Translations under genes and position numbers: made by a program
Part shown: in pieces, positions 7,979-13,593 of the stretch
Position numbering within the stretch: position 1 is the stretch's first letter
Layout of the letters: every line of letters starts with the position of its first letter
NCBI GenBank assembly: GCA_003979035.1
Contig: RXOA01000086.1
Coordinates: forward strand, 1-17,001
Length of the DNA stretch: 17,001 bases
Direction of reading: 5' to 3'
DNA from: Candidatus Bipolaricaulota bacterium
Lineage (GTDB): Bacteria > Bipolaricaulota > Bipolaricaulia > UBA7950 > UBA9294
Notes under the pieces: model-generated
Databases searched by the model: none
What the model saw: the letters and a program-made list of their open reading frames with translations, nothing else
What the model was told of the DNA's origin: nothing

Positions 7979-8365
7979 GCTCAGTGCGAATGGCAACGGA
8001 GAAGGCCATTCGCTCAGTGCGAATGGCAACGGAAAAGGCCATTCGCTCAGTGCGAATGGCAACGGAGAAGGTCATTCGCTCAGGAAGAATGGCAACGCAA
8101 GAGCCATTCGCTCAGTGCGAATGGCAACGGAGAAGGCCATTCGCTCAGTGCGAATGGCAACGGAGAAGGCCATTCGCTCAGGAAGAATGGCAACGGAAGA
8201 GCCATTCGCTCAGGAAGAATGGCAACGGAGAAGGCCATTCGCTCAGTGCGAATGGCGACGGAAGAGCCATTCGCTCAGGAAGAATGGCAGCGGAAAAGGC
8301 CATTCGCTCAGGAAGAATGGCAACTGGGAAGCTACTCGCTCGGTGCGGACGGCGACGGGCGAAAC
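7979..8365 (+). repeat. Tandem array of 11-12 hairpin-forming 32/33-bp units
   Basis: Units start with GCTCAG at 7979, 8012, 8045, 8078, 8110, 8143, 8176, 8208, 8241, 8273 and 8306. A degenerate twelfth copy begins at 8338. Lengths are 33,33,33,32,33,33,32,33,32,33,32. Every unit holds GAATGGC, and nine of eleven hold its complement GCCATTC; unit 3 has GTCATTC (keeps a G-U pair) and unit 11 GCTACTC. The arms can pair inside a unit (loop of 9-10 nt, mostly AACGGA-type). They can also pair across boundaries, where five junctions give a perfect 9-bp stem (GCCATTCGC with GCGAATGGC) and a TCAGT loop. Two front types (AGTGCGAA or AGGAAGAA) and two linker types (GGAGAAGG or GGAAGAG) occur. Repeats are identical, not separated by unique spacers, so this is not CRISPR. 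All three forward frames stay largely open through it. Confidence 0.97.
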
Positions 8366-8373
8366 TCCCGTGA
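7990..8373 (+). other. Repeat-encoded upstream ORF (doubtful coding)
   Basis: An ATG in the first repeat unit opens a 127-codon frame. Its TGA (8371-8373) falls just before the yhbD SD (8375-8379) and 11 nt before the yhbD GTG. The product would be a basic repeat peptide (RMATEKAIRSV-like units) whose pattern changes frame after each 32-bp unit. No SD precedes the ATG, and open frames are expected from a repeat lacking stops. I list it because of its position for translational coupling, not because coding is likely. Confidence 0.15.
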
Positions 8374-8374
8374 C

Positions 8375-8387
8375 GGAGGCGAATGTG
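8375..8387 (+). promoter_or_regulatory. SD and GTG start that fix the yhbD N-terminus
   Basis: GGAGG (8375-8379) lies 5 nt upstream of GTG (8385-8387). An earlier in-frame GTG at 8370 and in-frame ATGs within repeats (8121, 8154, 8187) lack a comparable SD. Choosing 8385 leaves the whole array untranslated and gives a protein of about YhbD length. Confidence 0.7.
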
Positions 8388-9068
8388 CACGACGACGACG
8401 TGATCTCCAAGAAGGATGTCCTCGCACGAATGGGGATCTCCTATGGCCAGCTGTACCGCTGGAAACGGAAAGGCCTCATCCCGGAGAGCTGGTTCATCCG
8501 ACGATCGACATTCACCGGCCAGGAGACGTTCTTTCCCAAGGATCGAATCATCGAGAGGATCGAGCAGATCCTGAGAATGAAGGAAGATCACGCCCTGGAT
8601 GATCTTGCTCAGGTCATTCATCAGACGATCGGTGATTCGATGCAGATCACCCCGAGCAGCCTTGCTCGTCTTGGATGGGTGGACGACGATCTGGCCAATC
8701 TGTGCGGACTGGATGGGAAGAACCTGCCGGTAGATGTCTCTGCGCACGTTCTGCTCTGCCTTGCCGCACTGCGCAGGTTTCGAAAGCAGAACCTCGTCAC
8801 CAGAGAGGAACTCTCGCTTGTTTGTCGCACCCTCGACAAGGCAAGTGCCGTCGGCAGTGGTTTGATCGATCGATTGACGCAAGAGCCCGCGATCTTGCAT
8901 GTATTGCGGAAGTGTCTGACAGCGGCCGGAATCTCGGCCGAGATCAGTCTTGCTGTGATTGCGCCCGAATCGACGGTGTTCGATCCCGAAATCGAACTCA
9001 TCGATTCGGTCGATCTTGTCGATGTACTCAGTCGACTGAAGCTGGATCTGGCGGAGGAGGAAGCATGA
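8385..9068 (+). CDS. YhbD-like protein (DUF4004, MerR-type helix-turn-helix)
   Basis: From the GTG at 8385 the protein is 227 aa. Residues about 6-75 match the start of Bacillus YhbD from memory: ISKKDVLARMGISYGQLYRWKRKGLIPE, then STFTGQETFFPKDRI and ERIEQILRMKEDHALDDLA. This looks like a MerR-like winged helix that would bind DNA. The remaining 150 residues are helix-rich with no ligand-binding motif I can name. There is no signal peptide or membrane segment. Function is unknown in the family. In Bacillus, yhbD heads yhbD-yhbE-yhbF, where E and F are bactofilins, and here too a bactofilin-like gene follows with a 4-bp overlap (ATGA). The frame is open through the upstream repeats to 7890, so N-terminal extensions cannot be excluded. 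If it is a regulator, the palindromic repeat array is an obvious candidate target (inference). Confidence 0.85.
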   Translation: MHDDDVISKKDVLARMGISYGQLYRWKRKGLIPESWFIRRSTFTGQETFFPKDRIIERIEQILRMKEDHALDDLAQVIHQTIGDSMQITPSSLARLGWVDDDLANLCGLDGKNLPVDVSAHVLLCLAALRRFRKQNLVTREELSLVCRTLDKASAVGSGLIDRLTQEPAILHVLRKCLTAAGISAEISLAVIAPESTVFDPEIELIDSVDLVDVLSRLKLDLAEEEA

Positions 9069-9829
9069 GCGGAAACGCGAACGATAGCGAACGGGACAAG
9101 AGGGGTTCAGCAAGTATCTCCGGAGCCGGTACCATCGGCGGTGGAAGCTACGAACGCGTCTCCATTTCCGGAAGCGGCAAGATCACCGGGGACCTTACAG
9201 CGGATGAGATCAAGATTTCGGGTTCGGGGAAGATCCAAGGCCTTGCTCGAGTCATCCGCGTGTCCACGTCGGGCTCCGCCGTTTTCGAAGCAGGCATCGT
9301 CGCCGATGAAGTAAGGATCAGTGGAAGTGCTCGCTCTCACGGGACGACCGAGATCAAGGAACTCAAGTGCTCCGGTGTGTTCAAGACGGATGGATCGCTC
9401 AAGTCGGAGTACATCAAGATCAGCGGGAGCCTCACCGTGGATGGCGACGTTTCGTCGGAGATCTACAAGACCACCGGCGCGTTCCGCATCGGTGGGTTGC
9501 TCTCCGCAGATCACATTGAGATCAACCTTGCCGGGCGCTGCGAAGCTCGCGAGATCGGCGGCGAGCGGATCGAGGTCCGTCGTGGAGGCTGGCGTCAGAA
9601 AGGTCTGATTCTCGATGGACTCATCAGCATCTTCACCGGCGGCAGCACGTCCCATCTGCGGAGCGAACTGATCGAGGGCGACACCATCCATCTCGAGGAC
9701 ACCGAAGCAGAGATCGTGCGAGGAAAACACGTCTTCATCGGTCCTGGATGCAACATCAAGACGGTCGAGTACTCCGAGGACCTCGCCGTCGACGAAGATG
9801 CGAAGGTCGAACACGAGAAGAACGTGTAG
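9065..9829 (+). CDS. Bactofilin-like polymer-forming protein (YhbE/YhbF type)
   Basis: The protein is 254 aa, dominated by degenerate beta-helix repeats of about 15-25 residues: ISGSGKITGDL, ISGSGKIQG, ISGSARSHGTTEI, CSGVFKTDGSL, ISGSLTVDGDV. This is the pattern of bactofilins, which polymerise without nucleotide into cytoskeletal or scaffold filaments. The N-terminus is polar and disordered with no signal peptide, so it should be cytoplasmic or membrane-peripheral. The C-terminal part (LEDTEAEIVRGKHVFIGPG, then TVEYSEDL) resembles the Bacillus YhbE/YhbF tail. Its SD GGAGGAGGAAGC abuts the ATG, and the start overlaps the yhbD stop. Bacillus has two such genes in the operon, and here only one is present before the strand switch. 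In B. subtilis the homologues have been linked to flagellar assembly. Whether that holds here is unknown. Confidence 0.85.
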   Translation: MSGNANDSERDKRGSASISGAGTIGGGSYERVSISGSGKITGDLTADEIKISGSGKIQGLARVIRVSTSGSAVFEAGIVADEVRISGSARSHGTTEIKELKCSGVFKTDGSLKSEYIKISGSLTVDGDVSSEIYKTTGAFRIGGLLSADHIEINLAGRCEAREIGGERIEVRRGGWRQKGLILDGLISIFTGGSTSHLRSELIEGDTIHLEDTEAEIVRGKHVFIGPGCNIKTVEYSEDLAVDEDAKVEHEKNV

Positions 9830-9896
9830 GCGAAACGGCGGACGCTCCGGTTGACGGTGGATTAAGCCGGGGTTGGCAGTCCCGTTCAAGGCACGG

Positions 9897-9906
9897 CCCC
9901 CCCCCC
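9897..9906 (+). repeat. C10 homopolymer between convergent genes
   Basis: Ten consecutive C residues lie in the 95-bp gap between the bactofilin-like stop and the lpdA stop. GGCC boxes at 9895-9898 and 9907-9910 could pair weakly across it. Such runs are prone to replication slippage and to assembly error. No regulatory role is evident. Confidence 0.9.
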
Positions 9907-9924
9907 GGCCTCTTGTTGATCCTC

Positions 9925-11319
9925 TCAGCGGTTCATGGCGTGGATCGCACGCCCAAGAGCCGCTTCAGCAGCTTCCTTGATCCCTTCCGGGAGGGTCGGA
10001 TGCGCTTGGATCGATTCCGCCAGCGCTTCGATCGTCATTCCGTACTGCACGGCGACCGCCACGACGGCAATCAGCGTCGACGCTTCAGCGCCAAGGATCT
10101 GACACCCCACCAACCGCCCCGACGATGCTTCGGCAACGATCTCGAACAGCCCGGTTGTTTCCTCCATCGCAACGGCCTTCCCAACAGCCGCGTACGGGAA
10201 TCGTCCGACACGAACCTCAAGACCTTGTGCTCGGGCGGATGGCTCCGATAAGCCGACAGTGGCCAGCTCCGGATCGGTGAAAACTGCCTGCGGAATTGTC
10301 TCGTAGTCGATCCCATGAGGCGGAGTCTGCCGGGCTTGATTCAGATGCTCGGCAACGAAGATGCCTTCGGCAGAAGCTTTGTGCGCAAGCTGCGGACCAG
10401 GGACAAGATCTCCGATCGCATAGATCCCGTCCTGCGAAGTCTGAAGCGTTTCGCTGACTTTCACGAACCCCCGTTCATCCAGATCGATTCCGGCATCTCG
10501 TATCGGAAGCTCGCGAGAATTCGGACGACGGCCGACGGCAACGAGCACCCGATCGGCGGCGATCGTTTCACCCCCCCGCGTCATCACACGGCAACCATCC
10601 ACTCCTTCCTCAAGATCGGCGGCGGCATCCCCGAGACGCAAGGCGATCCCCTCTCCCTGGATCGCTCGCTGAAGCTGCGTGCGCACCCGGCGTCCAAGAT
10701 CCATTGTGGGCAGAATCTCCTTGGCCATCTCCAGAATGATCACATCACTCCCCAATCGGTTGTAGATCGTCGCCAGTTCCAAGCCGATCACGCCAGCTCC
10801 GACGACAAGAAGCGTGGAGGGGATCTCTTCCAGCGACAGGGCATCCCGGGATGTCCAGACCGACGGCGAAGTGAACGGAAGCCCCGGGATCTGAATGGGG
10901 CTCGATCCGGTGGCGATCACAATATGTGAACATGAAATGCGCTGTCGCGTGCCAAGCGTGACACTTCCCGGCGCCAGCCCAATGGCCTCGTCATGGATCG
11001 TGAAAACGCCGTTTTCCTTGAGCACTTGGCCGATTCCTGACACGAGGGTCTCCACGACCCGCCCTTTCCACGTCGCGAGTTCACCTCGATCGATCCGAAG
11101 TCCATCGACGTGGATTCCCATGACCTCGGCGGTTCGAATCCTCTCCAACTGCTTGGCCGCCTGACACAAGGCCTTCGTTGGGATGCAACCCCAATTGAGA
11201 CACACTCCGCCGATGCGGTCCCGTTCGACAAGAGCGACTCGCTTGCCGAGTTGAGCCATGCGGATCGCTGCAACGTATCCTCCAGGACCCGCGCCAACAA
11301 CCACGACGTCATATTCCAT
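9925..11319 (-). CDS. lpdA: Dihydrolipoamide dehydrogenase (E3)
   Basis: This flavoprotein reoxidises dihydrolipoamide with NAD+ in 2-oxoacid dehydrogenase or glycine-cleavage complexes. The protein is 464 aa. The FAD motif is GAGPGG (residues 9-14), the redox disulfide is C40/C45 in GGVCLNWGCIPTKAL, the NAD motif is VVGAGVIGLELA, and the second FAD motif is YAIGDLVPGPQLAHKA. FTDPELATVG opens the dimer domain, and the catalytic pair H440/E445 lies in HPTLPEG. All catalytic residues are present. The ATG at 11319 begins exactly at the family N-terminus (MEYDVVVVGAG) with GGGAGGA about 8 nt upstream. An in-frame ATG at 11340 is possible but sits at the predicted transcription start. The frame runs on much further without homology. 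No E1, E2 or glycine-cleavage gene is in the window, so its complex is unknown. Confidence 0.95.
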   Translation of the reverse strand: MEYDVVVVGAGPGGYVAAIRMAQLGKRVALVERDRIGGVCLNWGCIPTKALCQAAKQLERIRTAEVMGIHVDGLRIDRGELATWKGRVVETLVSGIGQVLKENGVFTIHDEAIGLAPGSVTLGTRQRISCSHIVIATGSSPIQIPGLPFTSPSVWTSRDALSLEEIPSTLLVVGAGVIGLELATIYNRLGSDVIILEMAKEILPTMDLGRRVRTQLQRAIQGEGIALRLGDAAADLEEGVDGCRVMTRGGETIAADRVLVAVGRRPNSRELPIRDAGIDLDERGFVKVSETLQTSQDGIYAIGDLVPGPQLAHKASAEGIFVAEHLNQARQTPPHGIDYETIPQAVFTDPELATVGLSEPSARAQGLEVRVGRFPYAAVGKAVAMEETTGLFEIVAEASSGRLVGCQILGAEASTLIAVVAVAVQYGMTIEALAESIQAHPTLPEGIKEAAEAALGRAIHAMNR

Positions 11320-11344
11320 CTCCGGTCTCCTCCCACTCATCTGA

Positions 11345-11373
11345 ACCTTATCGCTGCTCCGCCGTGAGCTCAA
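11345..11373 (-). promoter_or_regulatory. Putative promoter of lpdA
   Basis: On the minus strand TTGAGC (11373-11368), a 17-bp spacer and TAAGGT (11350-11345) give a fair sigma-70 match. Transcription would start near 11338, about 20 nt before the lpdA ATG. A short dyad AACCA/TGGTT (11372-11387) overlaps the -35 box and could be an operator. Confidence 0.4.
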
Positions 11374-11423
11374 CCACGCGGATGGTTGTCTACGATCCCC
11401 GAGTCGGTGGCACAATAGATACA

Positions 11424-11475
11424 CCTTGTAACGGATAGAAAGTGGTTCTATGCGATGGACACAACCCGTTACAGG
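11424..11475 (+). promoter_or_regulatory. Composite inverted repeat upstream of the protease
   Basis: TGTAACGG (11427-11434) is perfectly complementary to CCGTTACA (11466-11473), and a CC/GG pair extends it past one bulged T. Nested inside is a perfect 6-bp hairpin, ATAGAA (11435-11440) and TTCTAT (11446-11451) with loop AGTGG. The distal arm overlaps the ACAGG of the riboswitch-like element that follows. It could be an alternative RNA fold or a DNA operator. Confidence 0.5.
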
Positions 11476-11525
11476 TGAATCCTTCGGAAGGAGGCGACGC
11501 AAAGCCGCGGGGAAACCGGGCTTCC
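11463..11525 (+). ncRNA. GEMM-like element, possible shortened c-di-GMP-I riboswitch
   Basis: The 11-nt GACGCAAAGCC (11496-11506) is the hallmark core of c-di-GMP-I (GEMM) aptamers. ACAGGTGAATCC (11471-11482) resembles ACAGGGCAAACC. A stem-loop TCCTT, CGG, AAGGA (11480-11492) sits where the P2 hairpin belongs. CCGGGCTTCC (11516-11525) resembles the 3' CCGGGTTGCC. AACCCG (11463-11468) can pair with CGGGCTT (11517-11523, one bulge). Against it: the normal P3 arm with its GGCCTAA-type tetraloop receptor is reduced to about nine bases, and the GGC/GCC pairing is imperfect. It is either a minimal variant or a decayed riboswitch. It lies directly before an exported protease, a plausible c-di-GMP target. 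Confidence 0.45.
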
Positions 11526-11529
11526 AACC

Positions 11530-12606
11530 ATGGGCACAAAGAAGAGAAACCTGTTGACAATCCTCGGGATTCTGACCATCGCTTTGGTGGCTGTCTTCGG
11601 GTCGTTGGCAGACGAAGAAGCTCGGAAAGTCGCCGGGGCAGGAGGCGCATCGAATGCGTCCGTCACGCTCCTCGATGCTTCCGCTCTTTCCTGGTCGATC
11701 GAACGCGTCGGCGCTCCGGCTGCATGGAACATCACCACCGGGTCCTCCGAGATCGTCGTTGCTGTGATTGACAGCGGGATTGACGCCACGCTTCCGGATC
11801 TGGCCGACAAGCTGTGGACAAACGCTGACGAGATCCCCGGCAACGGCATCGATGATGACCGGAACGGGTACATCGATGATCTCCATGGCTGGGATTTTCG
11901 TGACAATGATGCCAGCTCACTCAACGGGACGACCATTCACTGGCACGGAACATTCGTTGCAGGCCTGATCGTCGCTCAGCCCGATTCCAATGAAGCGACC
12001 GGGGTCGCCCCGGATGTTCGAGTGATGGACCTTCGGTTCCTTGACACACGGAATCAGTTCTATGGTCGCGACTGGGAGATGTTCGCCGAGGCCATCGATT
12101 ACGCCGTCCGCAATGATGCCGACATCATCAATCTAAGCATCTACTGCAACGGCACTCCTCCAGCGGCACTGGAACAGGCCATCCGCCGCGCAGATGCAGC
12201 CGGCGTGCTTGTCGTCGGAATCGCTGGCAACAACGGAAGGGCCACCGTCTGCTACCCTGGCTGCTATCCGTCGGTGATCGCGGTGTCGGCGACAGATCGA
12301 GGCAACAGCCTTGCCTCGTTCAGCAACTACGGGCCCCACGTCGCCGTGTGTGCGCCGGGAGATTCCGTGATCTCGTTGTATCCGGGCGGGGAGATCGCTG
12401 AAGGATCGGGAACCTCGTTTGCTGCACCGCATGTGAGTGCCGCACTTGCTCTGATTCTCTCGCGAAATGGCCGTCTCTCTCCGGAAGAAGCGCTCGCTTG
12501 CCTCACGAGTTCCGCAACCGATCTTGGCACTTCGGGGCCTGATGCCGAATACGGCAGCGGGCTGATCGACGCAGGGGCAGCTGTTGCATCGGCCATTTCC
12601 GGCTAG
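11530..12606 (+). CDS. Exported subtilisin-like serine protease (S8)
   Basis: This 358-aa secreted endopeptidase has a complete triad: D81 in AVIDSGID, H139 in HWHGTFVAG and S296 in GTSFAAPHVSA, with oxyanion N234 in GIAGNNG. Residues 1-27 form a signal peptide (KKR, then a hydrophobic core LLTILGILTIALVAVFG, then SLA). The mature part begins almost at once with the WSIERVGAPAAWNITTGS segment, so no I9-type inhibitory prodomain is seen. Six Cys in the catalytic domain could form disulfides. The inserted DDDRNGYIDDLHGWDF segment is Asp-rich and typical of calcium-binding subtilases. No SD lies next to the ATG. The nearest GGAGG is 35 nt upstream inside the GEMM-like element, and no alternative in-frame start fits it. 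The gene diverges from lpdA and is probably monocistronic. Confidence 0.93.
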   Translation: MGTKKRNLLTILGILTIALVAVFGSLADEEARKVAGAGGASNASVTLLDASALSWSIERVGAPAAWNITTGSSEIVVAVIDSGIDATLPDLADKLWTNADEIPGNGIDDDRNGYIDDLHGWDFRDNDASSLNGTTIHWHGTFVAGLIVAQPDSNEATGVAPDVRVMDLRFLDTRNQFYGRDWEMFAEAIDYAVRNDADIINLSIYCNGTPPAALEQAIRRADAAGVLVVGIAGNNGRATVCYPGCYPSVIAVSATDRGNSLASFSNYGPHVAVCAPGDSVISLYPGGEIAEGSGTSFAAPHVSAALALILSRNGRLSPEEALACLTSSATDLGTSGPDAEYGSGLIDAGAAVASAISG

Positions 12607-12609
12607 GGG

Positions 12610-12656
12610 GCCGCAATGAGAACGCTGTCCCTCCCGCTCACTTCATGGATTGCGGC
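12610..12656 (+). terminator. Inverted repeat after the protease, weak terminator candidate
   Basis: GCCGCAAT (12610-12617) and ATTGCGGC (12649-12656) are perfect complements separated by 31 nt, starting 4 nt after the protease stop. There is no T-tract. The position fits a transcript end, but the sequence does not prove one. Confidence 0.3.
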
Positions 12657-12932
12657 TCCACTCAACCGAAGACAACAAACGGGCAGCTCGGAACTTGCTT
12701 CCCACGTGCGATCGTTCTAGGCAGGCAGTTGCTCCGCAACACACCGCCAGTATTTCCGTTCACGTCGAAAGGGTTCTTGTTGAACGAAACCGGCGCCTCA
12801 CCCCAATTCAACAATGCCCTCGAAGCGAAATGCGCTTATGCCCTGCTCCAAGAGAGCTTCGTCCGTGATGACTCGTTCCGCAGCACATCCAAGGAAGCCG
12901 GCTCGGCATCGGGAATCGCCCTGTTTCGTTTC

Positions 12933-12945
12933 GGTGTCAGACACC
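12933..12945. repeat. REP-like palindrome GGTGTC-A-GACACC
   Basis: A 6-bp perfect dyad around one central base. Short palindromes of this kind are often dispersed REP elements in bacterial genomes. Only one copy occurs in this window, so dispersal cannot be shown here. Confidence 0.3.
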
Positions 12946-13476
12946 ACAACAGATGAAGGCGTCGCAGGAGAAGGATTCCGGCTTCTCCCGATAGAGACCA
13001 CGGGCGGCGACCCGATCGGCTCAATGGACGGGGAGCTGTGATCGATCCGATTCATTCGTCGGCATGCCCCCCAGGCGCGTGCCTCGACGCCAGCTACGCT
13101 CACGCCGCTGGATAGGGCGATCGGCATTTCGCGAATCCGAAGGCGCGCTCGTCCCATCCACCGCACGGGTGGGGCACATCGCGTGGTCTTCCGCATCTTG
13201 GCAATTGCGTGCCTGTGTCCGGTCTCCGTCGAGATCGGCGCGAACTCATCGGCCGAGGGTGAACGGGATTCACCGGTAGGGTCGCTTCGTCAACCACGAC
13301 TCCCTCGCGAAGCCGCCCGTGTTCTCCCGATGTCTAGAAAGAACTGATGGATGAGCGGGATGGCGACTTGAGACCTGCGACCGATCAAGGAGCTTCTCTC
13401 GCCGTGCCGGGCGGGTGCTTCCCCGCACCGCAGCGCGAGAACCCGTCTCATCGCTTCATGGATCCCAGGCGAGATT

Positions 13477-13509
13477 CAGCCGTGATCGCCGCCGCGTCGA
13501 TCACGGCTG
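13477..13509 (+). promoter_or_regulatory. 12-bp perfect hairpin upstream of the antiporter
   Basis: CAGCCGTGATCG (13477-13488) is perfectly complementary to CGATCACGGCTG (13498-13509) with a 9-nt GC-rich loop. No T-tract follows on either strand, so it is not an obvious intrinsic terminator. It lies 92 nt before the antiporter start and probably within its leader. Confidence 0.65.
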
Positions 13510-13556
13510 CTCTCCATCCGCTTCTGCGCGGTTGCCGAATCGGACTCATCAGCGTA

Positions 13557-13593
13557 CACTCCGGCGTCCTCCGCTGGAGGACGCCAAGGAGTG
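13557..13593 (+). promoter_or_regulatory. 16-bp hairpin that contains the antiporter SD
   Basis: CACTCC (13557-13562) pairs with GGAGTG (13588-13593), and GGCGTCCTCC (13563-13572) with GGAGGACGCC (13576-13585). The loop is GCT and the only flaw is a bulged AA (13586-13587). AAGGAG (13586-13591), the SD for the TTG start at 13601, is in the 3' arm, so ribosome access should need the stem to open. It could be a translational switch, a leader-peptide-coupled stem or a protein site. No ligand family is recognised. Confidence 0.7.

Noticed and set aside
7979..8365. CRISPR array
   Set aside because: Units are contiguous near-identical copies of one 32/33-bp sequence. There are no unique spacers between repeats, and no cas genes nearby.
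7890..8384. Repeat region as the true N-terminus of a 392-aa YhbD protein
   Set aside because: The ATG at 7890 lies upstream of the predicted promoter. A good SD and GTG at 8375-8387 give the normal YhbD length, and 32-bp units shift the reading frame so no peptide repeat is maintained.
11320..11886. Lpd N-terminal extension of 189 residues
   Set aside because: The conserved FAD-domain start is at 11319 with an SD. The extension runs antisense through the protease gene and its leader and has no recognisable domain.
12645..12956. 103-aa ORF as a gene
   Set aside because: It has no SD and no recognisable motif, overlaps an inverted repeat and ends in the REP-like palindrome. Probably a chance frame.
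12798..13196. 132-aa minus-strand ORF as a gene
   Set aside because: It is Arg/Ser/Pro-rich shadow-like sequence with no domain and no SD that I can see.
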